Shown here piece after piece: positions 28,070-37,252 of a DNA stretch of 48,498 nucleotides. Below the pieces are notes generated by a model that was given only the letters and a program-made list of their open reading frames with translations, was not told where the DNA came from and did not search any database. Made by a program: the position numbers and the translations under genes. Source of the DNA: Flavobacterium sp. (lineage in GTDB: Bacteria; Bacteroidota; Bacteroidia; Flavobacteriales; Flavobacteriaceae); NCBI GenBank assembly GCA_014377455.1, contig JACMPO010000122.1, positions 1-48,498 on the forward strand, read 5' to 3'. The number at the start of each line of letters is the position of its first letter. Position 1 is the stretch's first letter.

Positions 28070-30072
28070 GATAATTCTAATATTACAGTCGAATTTTTAT
28101 CTATTGGTGCTCCAGCTTGAACCGACTGATTTTTAACTCTTCCAACGCCTTTTACTTTTACTTTGATTCCTAAATTTCCTAATAAGGCAACAGCATCCAT
28201 GCCAGCCATACCTTTCAAATTTGGAATAGTGTTAGTAGATTTTGATGCATTGGTATAAAATTTTTGATAATCTAATTCTTGTTTAGCAACTTTTTTGTTT
28301 AAATTTTTAATTTCGTTTGTCGAAGGAGCATCGGTAAATATTTTTTGTGCAATACGTTTAAATACTGGTCCAGAAACGTCAGCGCCGTAATAATTATTAT
28401 TGGCTGTATTAGGTTTATGAACTACCACAATACACGAATATTTAGGATTTTCGGCTGGAAAATATCCAACAAAAGAAGATATATAATATTTATCGCTACC
28501 ACCATTTGTTCCATATCCAGCAGTAGCAGTTCCAGTTTTTCCAGCCATTGAGAAATCTTTAGAATACAATTTTGCTGCAGTACCTTTTTTTACAACATTT
28601 TTCAAAATCGCTTTTAGCTTTTTAAGGGTTTCGTCTGAACAAATTTTAGGGTTTATAACTTGCTTGTCGTATTTTTTAATGGATTTATTCCATTCTTTAA
28701 TTTCCGATACAAATTGCGGTTTTACCATTTCGCCATTATTTGCAACTGCATTATATAATGCTAAAGTTTGTAATGGCGTAACTGCAACACCATATCCAAA
28801 AGCCATCCATTGTAATGAAATTGCGCTCCAATTTTTATCTGATGGATGCGGAATTTTAGGTTTACCTTCGCCTTGAAAAGGCAATCCTAACATTTTATTT
28901 AAACCTAAATTATCTATCCGATCGGTAAATTGTTTCGGATTATTTTTGTAGTTATCATAAACGGCTTGCACCATAATTGTGTTAGATGAAACTTCAAATC
29001 CACGTGAAACAGAAATTTTGCCATAACCACCTTCGTGAGAATCTCGTACTTTGCGTCCGTTATACACAACAATGCCTCCATTACTATCGTAAACTTTAGT
29101 TGTATCTATTTTTTTATCGTCAAGTAAAGCGATCATATCAACCAGCTTGAAAGTAGAACCCGGTTCATGCGATTCTGCGACAGCATAGTTAATTGTTTCG
29201 TAATATTTTCCGGTTTTAGTATCTCTACCTAAATTTGAGATTGCTTTCACTTGACCTGTTTTAGTTTCCATAACAACTACACAACCATGTTCCGCACCAT
29301 ATTCTTCAAGCTGTTTTAAAAGTGCATGATGCGCAATATCTTGTATGTAAACATCTATAGTCGAAATAACATCATATCCATCTTTTGGATCAACTTCATT
29401 TATATCTTGAATGGGTTTCCACTGTCCTTTGGCAATTTTTTGCTTTAAAACTTTACCATTTTTACCGTTTAAATATTTCCCAAAAGCACCTTCGATTCCA
29501 ACACGTTTTAACATTCCGTCTGGATCAACCCTATCGTAACCTATGGTTCGTTCGGCAATTATGCCTATCGGATGTTCTCTAACCGTTTTCTGTTCAATGA
29601 TGATACCGCCTTTATAGGTTCCTTGATTAAATAATGGAAATTTTTTAATATTATCATATTGTGTGTAAGTCAAATTTTCAGCAACCAAGGTGTAACGATT
29701 TTTATTAGCTCTAGCTTTTCGCAATAAATTTTGATAATATGCACTTGGTTTCCCCAAAAGATTGGACAAACTAATAGACAACGAATCTATTTTAGATTCA
29801 AAATCGCTAGCTTTTGGAGCCACAGCATCAAACCTGATAGTATAATTGGGAATTGAAGTTGCTAATAAGCTTCCGTCAGATGAATAAATATTTCCTTTAT
29901 TAGCTGGAATTATAAAGTTTCTTATAGTTCTTTCTTTGGCTAACTTTCGATAATAATCACCTTCTACCCATTGGATATTAGTTAATTTTACGGTCACTGC
30001 AATTGCCATAAAAAATATTACAAATGCAACTAAGTAAATTCGGTAGGATATATTTTTATCGTCTACTGCCAT
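28066..30072 (-). CDS. ftsI: Septal peptidoglycan transpeptidase FtsI (PBP3) with PASTA domain
   Basis: The product has 668 residues. An N-terminal membrane helix (about 10-28) is followed by the PBP dimerisation domain and the transpeptidase domain. Catalytic motifs are STFK (GSTFKLVDM, near 305), SSN (VSSNTIM) and KTGT (MAGKTGTATAGYG). FtsI cross-links septal peptidoglycan with FtsW. The C-terminal ~60 residues (TIPNLKGMAGMDAVALLGNL onward) form one PASTA domain, absent from E. coli FtsI but common in this phylum. It overlaps ftsL by ten bases and murE by four. Confidence 0.96.
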   Translation of the reverse strand: MAVDDKNISYRIYLVAFVIFFMAIAVTVKLTNIQWVEGDYYRKLAKERTIRNFIIPANKGNIYSSDGSLLATSIPNYTIRFDAVAPKASDFESKIDSLSISLSNLLGKPSAYYQNLLRKARANKNRYTLVAENLTYTQYDNIKKFPLFNQGTYKGGIIIEQKTVREHPIGIIAERTIGYDRVDPDGMLKRVGIEGAFGKYLNGKNGKVLKQKIAKGQWKPIQDINEVDPKDGYDVISTIDVYIQDIAHHALLKQLEEYGAEHGCVVVMETKTGQVKAISNLGRDTKTGKYYETINYAVAESHEPGSTFKLVDMIALLDDKKIDTTKVYDSNGGIVVYNGRKVRDSHEGGYGKISVSRGFEVSSNTIMVQAVYDNYKNNPKQFTDRIDNLGLNKMLGLPFQGEGKPKIPHPSDKNWSAISLQWMAFGYGVAVTPLQTLALYNAVANNGEMVKPQFVSEIKEWNKSIKKYDKQVINPKICSDETLKKLKAILKNVVKKGTAAKLYSKDFSMAGKTGTATAGYGTNGGSDKYYISSFVGYFPAENPKYSCIVVVHKPNTANNNYYGADVSGPVFKRIAQKIFTDAPSTNEIKNLNKKVAKQELDYQKFYTNASKSTNTIPNLKGMAGMDAVALLGNLGIKVKVKGVGRVKNQSVQAGAPIDKNSTVILELS

Positions 30073-30410
30073 ATCTTTTTTAAGAAACTTTTTTCTTCTA
30101 TTTTTTTTACTTGTATTTTTTGTGGTGGCACTGGTGCTGAAACTATTCCTCTAACTTTCATTTTTTCTGAAATTGTCGATTCCATTTTTAATTTCATCAA
30201 CTCCGATCGTCTGTCCACAAATTCCGATCGTAATTCTTTTACATTATTTGTTAAATCTGCAATTCGAAATATTTTTTGCTCGTAACGATTAGTATTTGCA
30301 ATCATGATAATTGCTAAAACCACTATATATAAAATAAATCGCCAGTTTTTAGTAGCATCTTCATTAACTAAAAATCGTGCTTTTAATAAGTTATAGACGC
30401 TTCCTTTCAT
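30063..30410 (-). CDS. ftsL: FtsL-like division protein
   Basis: The product has 115 residues from the ATG at 30410; an ATG ten codons earlier gives a less typical start. A short basic cytoplasmic part precedes one membrane helix (about 25-42, FILYIVVLAIIMIANT). A heptad-like periplasmic coiled coil follows (about 43-90). This is FtsL topology: FtsL forms a complex with FtsQ that activates FtsWI. FtsL sequences diverge strongly, so the call rests on size, topology and position between rsmH and ftsI. Confidence 0.85.
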   Translation of the reverse strand: MKGSVYNLLKARFLVNEDATKNWRFILYIVVLAIIMIANTNRYEQKIFRIADLTNNVKELRSEFVDRRSELMKLKMESTISEKMKVRGIVSAPVPPQKIQVKKIEEKSFLKKIWQ

Positions 30411-30511
30411 ATTTTTTTTGTTTTTGCAAAAAAGTCGCAAAGTTTTTAATTTATAATATCTGAAATCTAATTAGTACTTTCTCTCATCTGCTCACTGCGA
30501 CTGAAAACTAT

Positions 30512-31414
30512 TTACTTTTTCTCCGCTATTCTTAATTTTGCACTTCTTGCTCTGCTGTTAATTTTAATTTCATCGTCTGTCGGTACTATCAATTTTCCAA
30601 TAATTTTAAACGGAACTGAAAAATTTCCAAAAAAATCTCGTTCGGGTTCTCCTTCAAACATTCCGTTTTTCAAAAATCTTTTGACTAATCTGTCCTCAAG
30701 GGAATGATATGAAATAACGCTTAATCGTCCTTCGGGCTTTAAAATTTCCAATGATTGCTCCAGAAATTCCTTTAAAACATCCATCTCTTGATTCACCTCA
30801 ATCCGTATTGCCTGATACATCTGCGCTAAAATTTTATTCTTAAACTGATCTGGCAAAAAGCGTGTAAGAACTAATTTTAACTCGTCTGTTGTATTTATAA
30901 TTTTAATTTCCCTTGCTTCCAGAATTACTCTAGCTATTGCTGGAGCATTTTTTAATTCACCATAGTCAAGAAAAACTCTTTTTAAATTAGCCTCATCATA
31001 TTCATTGATAATTTTATGGGCATTCAATTCATTTTTTTTGCTCATTCTCATGTCCAGAGTTGCATCAAAACGTGTAGAAAAACCGCGTTCAGGAACATCA
31101 AATTGATGCGATGAAACTCCTAAATCGGCAAGAATTCCGTCTAAACTTTTCACATTATAAAACCTTAAAAACCGTTTTATAAATCTGAAATTTTCCTGAA
31201 TTAAAACAAACCGTTCATCATTAATAGCATTGGTCCAAGCATCTTCATCTTGATCAAAGGCAAATAATTTTCCTTTTGGACTTAGATATTTTAAAATTTC
31301 TTTAGAATGTCCGCCACCACCAAAAGTTACGTCTACATAAATTCCATCAGGATTTATATTTAAACCGCCGACAGAAGCTTTTAAAAGCACAGGATTATGA
31401 TATTCCATTGTCAT
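30512..31414 (-). CDS. rsmH: 16S rRNA (cytosine-1402-N4)-methyltransferase RsmH
   Basis: The product has 300 residues from the ATG at 31414; ATGs at 31420 and 31408 are also in frame and all overlap the mraZ stop. RsmH (MraW) methylates C1402 of 16S rRNA. Motifs are EYHNPVLL at the N-terminus, VDVTFGGGGHSKEIL (SAM site), DGILADLGVSSHQFD, ERGFSTRFDATLDMRM and SYHSLEDRLVKRF near the C-terminus. It is the second gene of the dcw operon. Confidence 0.96.
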   Translation of the reverse strand: MTMEYHNPVLLKASVGGLNINPDGIYVDVTFGGGGHSKEILKYLSPKGKLFAFDQDEDAWTNAINDERFVLIQENFRFIKRFLRFYNVKSLDGILADLGVSSHQFDVPERGFSTRFDATLDMRMSKKNELNAHKIINEYDEANLKRVFLDYGELKNAPAIARVILEAREIKIINTTDELKLVLTRFLPDQFKNKILAQMYQAIRIEVNQEMDVLKEFLEQSLEILKPEGRLSVISYHSLEDRLVKRFLKNGMFEGEPERDFFGNFSVPFKIIGKLIVPTDDEIKINSRARSAKLRIAEKK

Positions 31415-31868
31415 CTTCATTTACATTTCCCATTACATCTTCGGCTAAATCAGCAAAATCTACTACCGATTCATCTATAGCTTTTTCATAGAGCTCTTTA
31501 TCCCAAATTTCAATAATATTAATTCCTGAGGTTAAGACAATATCTTTCGAAATTTTAGCGAACGAAGTCAAATCTTTTGGCATTAATAAACGTCCCAAAT
31601 TATCTATTTCGACCACTTTAACTCCAGCAGTAAACCGACGTATAAAATCATTATTCTTTTTTACAAATCGATTTAACTTATTGATTTTATGCATTAACAC
31701 ATTCCATTCACTCATAGGATACAACTCCAAACAAGGTTGAAAAACGGAGCGTTTTAACACAAATCCATCTTGAAGCGAAGCGGTAAGTTGTTTTTTGAAA
31801 GGCGCAGGCAAAAGCAACCGTCCTTTGGCGTCAACTTTACATTCGTATGTACCTATTAATGAGTTCAA
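31395..31868 (-). CDS. mraZ: Transcriptional regulator MraZ
   Basis: The product has 157 residues. Two SpoVT/AbrB-type half domains are visible: GTYECKVDAKGRLLLPAPFKK (N-terminal) and VVEIDNLGRLLMPKDL (middle). MraZ forms ring oligomers and binds short direct repeats upstream of its own operon to control dcw expression. Four GTGGTA boxes lie 43-89 bases before the start, which fits self-regulation. It overlaps rsmH and heads the minus-strand dcw operon. Confidence 0.96.
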   Translation of the reverse strand: MNSLIGTYECKVDAKGRLLLPAPFKKQLTASLQDGFVLKRSVFQPCLELYPMSEWNVLMHKINKLNRFVKKNNDFIRRFTAGVKVVEIDNLGRLLMPKDLTSFAKISKDIVLTSGINIIEIWDKELYEKAIDESVVDFADLAEDVMGNVNEDDNGIS

Positions 31869-31892
31869 TTACTATTTATTAAATGATAATAG

Positions 31893-31900
31893 CAAAAATA
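31893..31900 (-). promoter_or_regulatory. Predicted -7 promoter element of the dcw operon
   Basis: On the minus strand TATTTTTG matches TAnnTTTG and sits 24 bases before the mraZ ATG, immediately downstream of the putative MraZ boxes. A TTTG lies about 25 bases upstream of it, slightly outside the usual spacing. Confidence 0.5.
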
Positions 31901-31910
31901 TGAAATTAAA

Positions 31911-31957
31911 TACCACAATTTACCACAAACTACCACTTTGTTAATAAGTTTTACCAC
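31911..31957 (-). promoter_or_regulatory. Putative MraZ operator: four GTGGTA boxes
   Basis: TACCAC on the plus strand occurs at 31911, 31921, 31931 and 31952, i.e. GTGGTA on the minus strand, three at an exact 10-bp period and the fourth 21 bp further. Studied MraZ sites are short G-rich direct repeats with about one helical turn of spacing just upstream of mraZ, so position and geometry match. Confidence 0.75.
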
Positions 31958-32266
31958 TTTTTGAGCTTGAGTATTATTTTGAAAGGCTTACAATCATAAT
32001 ATCTTTTTAACAAAAGATTAAGAACTGATTATTATTGTTAATAAAAGCTGAAATTGAAGTAGTTTAGTTTCGAAAAATTTAAAAATTTTAATCAGATGCA
32101 ACTGCCGCATTAGTCAAATTGACTTTAAAAAATGTTGATAATTATCCAATTAATACTAACATTTAAAGAAATTAAAACTTAATCTAAAAATCTAAATTTA
32201 TCAGTAAACAATAGGATTATGTGTATAAAAAGTTATATTTGTAACCGTTGAAAAGAGGCAAACAAA
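31958..32266. other. Gene-free stretch upstream of the dcw operon and the hydrolase
   Basis: Together with the operator region this makes a 398-base divergent intergenic region between mraZ and the alpha/beta hydrolase. It is AT-rich, has no open frame of note, and apart from the promoter motifs listed I see nothing specific in it. Confidence 0.6.
32234..32241 (+). promoter_or_regulatory. Predicted -7 promoter element of the hydrolase gene
   Basis: TATATTTG matches TAnnTTTG, 25 bases before the ATG at 32267. No -33 TTTG is apparent. Confidence 0.5.
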
Positions 32267-33031
32267 ATGAACCAAGGAGTTAAAAAAGAAGGAAAATACA
32301 ACTACATTGAAATAGGAGAAGGAACACCAATAGTGGTTCTACATGGATTAATGGGTGGTTTAAGTAATTTTGAAGGAGTTGCAAACTATTTTTCTGAAAA
32401 AGGATACAAAATAATCATCCCCGAATTGCCTATTTATACTCAAAGCATTTTGAAAACAAATGTAAAAGCATTTGCGCGATATGTTAAAGATTTTATTACT
32501 TATAAAGGTTTTGAACGCGTAATTTTACTGGGAAATTCGCTTGGTGGTCACATTGCGCTATATCATACAAAAATGTATCCCGAAAAAATGCTTGGACTTA
32601 TAATTACAGGTAGTTCAGGACTTTATGAAAGCGCAATGGGAGATAGTTATCCGCGAAGAGGTGATTATGACTACATCCAGAAGAAAGCTGAAGCCGTATT
32701 TTATGATCCAAAAATAGCTACAAAAGAGATCGTTGATGAAGTTTATGCTATGGCAAATGATAGAATAAAACTCATTAAAACCTTGACCATTGCAAAAAGT
32801 GCGATAAGACACAATATGGCTAAAGATTTACCAAAAATGTTTGTCCCAACGGGAATTATTTGGGGTGAAAATGATACTGTAACCCCACCAGAAGTTGCTA
32901 ATGAATTTCACAAACTAATGCCAAATTCAAGTTTGTATTGGATAGAAAAGTGTGGACATGCCGCCATGATGGAACGTCCAAACGAGTTTAATAAAGCCAT
33001 GGAAGAATGGTTAAAAAAAGTTGACTTATAA
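32267..33031 (+). CDS. Alpha/beta hydrolase
   Basis: The product is a 254-residue alpha/beta hydrolase fold protein. The nucleophile elbow is GNSLGG (Ser 91). The acid is probably Asp 203 in WGENDTVTPPEV and the His is 231 in CGHAAMMERP. An oxyanion-side HGLMGG is at 26-31. No signal peptide is present, so it is likely cytoplasmic. The substrate cannot be read from the sequence. It is divergent from mraZ and is followed 70 bases downstream by ysxC, perhaps in one transcript. Confidence 0.88.
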   Translation: MNQGVKKEGKYNYIEIGEGTPIVVLHGLMGGLSNFEGVANYFSEKGYKIIIPELPIYTQSILKTNVKAFARYVKDFITYKGFERVILLGNSLGGHIALYHTKMYPEKMLGLIITGSSGLYESAMGDSYPRRGDYDYIQKKAEAVFYDPKIATKEIVDEVYAMANDRIKLIKTLTIAKSAIRHNMAKDLPKMFVPTGIIWGENDTVTPPEVANEFHKLMPNSSLYWIEKCGHAAMMERPNEFNKAMEEWLKKVDL

Positions 33032-33101
33032 AAATATTCTTAACAACACATATTATTTACTAAACTATAAATGAGATTGCCTCGTGCCTCGAAAAGTCTA
33101 A

Positions 33102-33722
33102 ATGAAAATTAATACCGCCGAATTTATAATTAGCAATTCTAATGTGTCCAAATGTCCAACCGAACGTTTGCCCGAATATGCTTTTATAGGTCGATCAAAT
33201 GTTGGAAAGTCGTCTTTAATAAATATGCTGACCAATCATAAAAATTTAGCAAAAACATCGGGCAGACCAGGAAAAACACAATTGATTAATCATTTTAAGA
33301 TTAACTCAAATTGGTTTTTAGTAGATTTACCAGGTTATGGATATGCACGGGTTTCAAAAAAAACTAAAGAAGTTTTTCAGGAATTTATTACTGATTATTT
33401 TGAAAACAGAGAACAACTTGTTTGCGCTTTTGTACTTATAGACATACGGCTCGAAGCTCAAAAAATTGATTTAGAATTTATTGAATATCTTGGTGAAAGC
33501 GAAATTCCGTTTTGTATTGTTTTTACTAAAGCAGATAAGATAAGTAAAACAAAAATTGACTCCCATGTTGCCGCTTACAAAAAACAATTGTTTGCAAATA
33601 ACTGGGAAGAAATGCCTCAATATTTTGTTACATCTGCAACCGAAGGTACTGGAAAAGATGCAATTTTAACTTTTATTGACGATGTAAATGTAGATGTCTT
33701 TAAAGATTTGAATGAGTTTTAG
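33102..33722 (+). CDS. ysxC: Ribosome biogenesis GTPase YsxC/EngB
   Basis: The product is a 206-residue GTPase needed for large-subunit assembly in other bacteria. G motifs are GRSNVGKSSL (G1), SGRPGKTQLINHF (G2 region), VDLPGYGYARVSK (G3) and FTKADK (G4), with VTSATEGTGKD near the C-terminus as the G5 region. Length and motif order are standard. It is the last gene before the accessory block of broken genes; the gap to the XRE pseudogene holds nothing I recognise. Confidence 0.96.
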   Translation: MKINTAEFIISNSNVSKCPTERLPEYAFIGRSNVGKSSLINMLTNHKNLAKTSGRPGKTQLINHFKINSNWFLVDLPGYGYARVSKKTKEVFQEFITDYFENREQLVCAFVLIDIRLEAQKIDLEFIEYLGESEIPFCIVFTKADKISKTKIDSHVAAYKKQLFANNWEEMPQYFVTSATEGTGKDAILTFIDDVNVDVFKDLNEF

Positions 33723-33827
33723 AATTTATTTCCCATTTAGAGCTTCCAACAATACTTCTTCTCTTGCTTTTAATAGAAATTACTCATGTTAAAAATTATT
33801 TAAGTTAAAATTTATTACATAGGATAT

Positions 33828-34165
33828 TTATTTTGAATAATTGTTTTTTAAAGAATCTACTAGCTTTTCTAAAGACTCTTTATCTGGAACTACTAAAACA
33901 ATACTGTTATTTATTGAGCTATCTTTATTATCAATATTAGTTTGAGTTATCTCTATTTTACTAGTTGTAGTCTAAAAAAAATCTTTAATTTCTGTTCCGA
34001 AAATTTCTGCCAACTTAGAAATGTATTCACTTTTACGTCACATTCTCCACTTTCCCATGTAGAATATGTATTTTGTTTAATTCCTAGTAATTCTGCGACC
34101 TCGTTTTGATTGTATTTGGTGTTTCTTTCCCTTATTTTTTTTAGGTTTCTTGAAATTGTTGTCAT
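33828..34165 (-). pseudogene. XRE-family transcriptional regulator, broken by a frameshift and a stop
   Basis: The first 45 residues form an XRE helix-turn-helix (NQNEVAELLGIKQNTYSTWESG). After GECDVK the frame is lost: with one extra A in the TTTT/AAAA run at 34031-34034 the protein continues SEYISKLAEIFGTEIKDFF, the normal end of this domain. That frame then meets TAG at 33972-33974 and reads on as TTTSKIEITQTNIDNKD to LVDSLKNNYSK and a TAA at 33828. The restored protein would be about 112 residues, a common size for these regulators. A 70-residue truncated product is all that can be made as read. Two operator-like repeats upstream are intact. Confidence 0.8.
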
Positions 34166-34176
34166 ACTTTTTCTTT

Positions 34177-34184
34177 CAAAGATA
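34177..34184 (-). promoter_or_regulatory. Predicted -7 promoter element of the XRE gene
   Basis: On the minus strand TATCTTTG matches TAnnTTTG, 11 bases before the ATG. It abuts the first operator-like repeat, and the second repeat covers the expected -33 region. Confidence 0.55.
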
Positions 34185-34222
34185 AAAATTTATCAATAAA
34201 TCAGAAAAATATATCAATAAAT
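34184..34222. promoter_or_regulatory. Two 18-bp operator-like direct repeats of the XRE regulator
   Basis: Copies at 34184-34201 and 34205-34222 match at 17 of 18 bases with a 21-bp start-to-start distance, two helical turns. Each has a near-palindromic centre (TTTATCAATAAA in the first copy, TATATCAATAAA in the second). Position over the promoter suggests autorepression. Confidence 0.65.
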
Positions 34223-34396
34223 TGGTAAGAAAAATAATTATTTCTCTTCAATTTTGGAATAAAATTAAACTAAATTAATTGAAAAGGGAATGATTAGCCA
34301 ACGTCGATTATGTTAAAGCGAAAACGACATTAAATAATAGTAGCACAAATAAGCATATAATGCAAAATCTTTATTATTTAAAAAACAATAAATATT

Positions 34397-36028
34397 ATGA
34401 AAAAAATCTTAAATCTATTTTGTCTAGTATTCATAATAACAGCAATTTCTTGCGAAGATTACGATTCTAACACAAAAACAATGGATATTACCAATTCTAA
34501 AGTAAATATTAAAAATGGAAGATTGTATTTTCCAACTAAGAGTATATTCAAAGAATACATGGCTAAGTATATTGATGCTTCTGAAACAGAACTAAGTAAG
34601 TTTTTTGATCCTTTATATAAGGAAGGGTTTTATTGTCTAAGACCTATTGTAACACAAGAAAATGAAAGATTACTTTACAATAATTATATTAAATTAAAAC
34701 CAGAAAATCCTTTAAAAAACACATCTAAGACAACCGATGATTATTTTGATTATTTTGATCAGATTGAAGAAATTATAGGTGATGATGTTTTTGCCGCATT
34801 TTTAAACGAAAAAATAGAGATCCAAATTGAAGATATAATTTATAAATATACTGACGTTGGGCTTTTCTTTGCAAAAGAAGACAAATTAGATGATTTAAAG
34901 AATTTTTTAGAAGTTAAAAACATATCCGAAGATTTAAGATACGAAACTCCAATAAATTCGAAGCAAGCAATAAAAACTGAATTTCCATTGGAAGGGACAA
35001 CAGTTATTAATCCAGACATATCTTACTTTAAAATACTTTATGTAGATCCAAATGATCAAGGTGGTGGTGGACCGCCATCATATAATCCAACCCAAAATGG
35101 TCCTACCTCATCAGATCCAAGCTACAATGTCTTTTTAAATAACTTGCAGTATTGTGAACCAAGTCATGGTCTTTTTGGCAACTTATTTGGAGACAATTAT
35201 GTATGCATTGATCGTTATGAAAACAGAAGAAGGGTTAAAACTAAGGCCTTTAATTACAACTATTTAATTGTTTATCATATGGGTGTTAAAGTTCATCATC
35301 AATAAAGAGGATGGACAGGGTTTTGGAGAACAGAAGCAATAAATGAAATTAGATTAGTTGTTGAAGCTGCTCAGTTTGAATATGATACACAAAAATTACT
35401 AAATAATGCGCTAATTAATAATGCTAGAGCTGAAAGAGCATATTATAAAGATAGTCAAAAGATATTATATCAGCCAAATACAATGACTCTTCCTGGTCAG
35501 TGGGGTACGCCAAATGTAACTTATACAGACTTAAATTCATTGCCACAAGTATTTCAAAATTCAGGAGGTGGTTTGACTTTTGAGTTTTTTAGTACTGGTT
35601 GGGATTATCTAGACAACCAAATTCAAAATGGTATTGATTCAAATGCAAAAGCAAGTGCATTGAACGATTACTTTTATAACGCATTATATGATACTGCAAA
35701 AAGTCAAATACAAAATGCTATAAACAACTATTCCTACAATCCACCTAGCAACAGAACATTTGCAGCAAAATTTCCTGAAAATGGTAAAATTATTGTTCAA
35801 AAATCTGTTGTTGACATCGGATATGGTAATGGTATTGCACAACAAACTTTCGATTGGGGAGCAGAATTTAGACTGAATTTTTCAGACAATGGACAAGGCG
35901 ATTGGAGTATCTCTGGAGGAGGCGCAGGAAATCAATTAATTAGACCATCTAATTTTAGAGTTAAAATAATAGGTGCTGCATTTGGAGATAGTTGGCATGG
36001 TAGCAAATTCAATGTCGGTATAAACTAA
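34397..36028 (+). pseudogene. Lipoprotein of unknown function with an in-frame stop
   Basis: A single frame of 543 codons before the final stop runs from 34397 to 36028, interrupted only by TAA at 35303-35305 (codon 303). The N-terminus is a lipoprotein signal ending in ITAISC, so the intact protein would be anchored in the envelope. The first 200 residues are acidic and helical, followed by a Gly/Pro/Ser/Asn linker (DPNDQGGGGPPSYNPTQNGP). The part after the stop (RGWTGFWRTEAINEIRL onward) keeps coding character to its end, DSWHGSKFNVGIN. I recognise no family. A 302-residue truncated lipoprotein can still be made. A strong hairpin follows. Confidence 0.75.
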
Positions 36029-36036
36029 AATGTAAG

Positions 36037-36078
36037 AAAATAGAGTATATTTATTTTTAAAACTATATACTCTATTTT
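36037..36078 (+). terminator. Hairpin terminator after the 34397-36028 gene
   Basis: A perfect 14-bp stem (36037-36050 with 36065-36078) over a 14-base loop ends in TTTT. The stem is AT-rich. It lies nine bases after the stop. Confidence 0.6.
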
Positions 36079-36090
36079 AATTAAAACCAA

Positions 36091-36693
36091 ATGAGAAAAA
36101 TATTTTTTTTGCCTTTTCTCGGCTTGCTTATTCAATCTTGCAGTTTTCCACATTATATAATTCAAAACAGGGCTCAAACAACTGGACTAGACTTTACACG
36201 AGGTAAATGGTTAATAAATGATATTGATTGCCCTGGCAATGTTTATAAAGAATTAACTCTAATGAGTTATAAAGATTTTGGAAATTATCTTCAAGATAGA
36301 TTATTTCGTTTATATGATGTCAAAGGAATTATTTTACCTCCGAAAATTGATTTTAATCCCAGTAAAAAATTTCTTAAAGAAATAAAAAAGGGATGTATTG
36401 GATTTGATTATTTCATTAATATTAGAGCCGGAAAACTTAAAGAAGATATTGGTGGAATAGATTTAACTCCACACAATAATAGCAATAAAACAAGAACGAA
36501 TGAAAGTGAGGTTTTGATTGAAGTTTATGACTTAAATCTTACTGAAATTATATACTCGCAAAAAGTAATTGGAACAACTACAATTGCAAATGATAATCAA
36601 GACGTGCATTTTTCTAAAACATCAAGAAGTCTACTTTTAGGTGCTTACAATAAAATAATAAATGACATTGATAAAAGATCTATTAAAAATTAA
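36091..36693 (+). CDS. Lipoprotein of unknown function
   Basis: The product has 200 residues and is intact. The signal peptide ends in the lipobox LIQSC (Cys 17), predicting an envelope lipoprotein. The remainder has no recognised motif; it contains GKWLINDIDC, LPPKIDFNPSKKF and ending KIINDIDKRSIKN. It is the only unbroken gene of the accessory block. The next gene starts four bases after its stop, so the two are probably co-transcribed and may work together at the outer membrane. Confidence 0.7.
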   Translation: MRKIFFLPFLGLLIQSCSFPHYIIQNRAQTTGLDFTRGKWLINDIDCPGNVYKELTLMSYKDFGNYLQDRLFRLYDVKGIILPPKIDFNPSKKFLKEIKKGCIGFDYFINIRAGKLKEDIGGIDLTPHNNSNKTRTNESEVLIEVYDLNLTEIIYSQKVIGTTTIANDNQDVHFSKTSRSLLLGAYNKIINDIDKRSIKN

Positions 36694-36697
36694 ACTA

Positions 36698-37249
36698 ATG
36701 AAAAAAACAGGCTGTTCCTTACTTATATTAATGATAACACAATTTATCTTTTCACAAGAAAAACAAAGTGGTAGCGTTGAGAAATCAATTTTTGGTGTGC
36801 AAATTGGAACATTAGGTGCTTGGGTTCATAATGAATTTAAACTATCTAATGAATTTAGTTAAAGAACAGAAGTTGGTGTTAATTTTGGTTTAATTGGTGG
36901 CGAAATTCACAATGGAACTACATTGGTTTCTGCACCATCAATAAGTCTAGAACCTAGATGGTATTATAATTTATCTGAAAGAGCATTGAAAAATATAAAT
37001 ACTTCTAAAAACAGTGCTAATTTTTTAACTCTTGGCATTCATTATTTCCCTAGTGTAAACACAAATAAATACAATATAATTCAACAGGTTTCATTTATTC
37101 CAAAATGGGGTATAAAAAGAACTCTAGGTAATCATTTTACATATGAAGCTGGATTAGGTATTGGCTATACTGTTTTCTTAAATAAAAATTATGTTTCAAA
37201 TAAAAACATAATTGGAGACTTACATTTACGAATTGGATATACATTTTAA
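36698..37249 (+). pseudogene. Small outer-membrane beta-barrel protein with an in-frame stop
   Basis: The frame starts at the ATG at 36698 (signal peptide MKKTGCSLLILMITQFIFSQ) and runs for 183 codons to 37249, broken by TAA at 36860-36862 (codon 55). The flanking text NEFS-stop-RTEVGVNFGLIGG strongly suggests Leu at the stop (TTA to TAA), since barrels commonly read FSLRTEVGxx. Alternating polar and hydrophobic strands and a terminal Phe (HLRIGYTF) mark an outer-membrane barrel of about eight strands. Only a 54-residue exported fragment can be made as read. Confidence 0.72.
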
Positions 37250-37252
37250 AAA

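Noticed and set aside
28345..28551. Plus-strand 68-residue frame opposite ftsI ending in a Ser run
   Set aside because: The Ser run is the antisense reading of Ala/Thr-rich codons in the ftsI transpeptidase region.
33953..34165. An intact 70-residue XRE protein
   Set aside because: The C-terminal 25 residues are a frameshifted reading of a conserved segment visible in the next frame.
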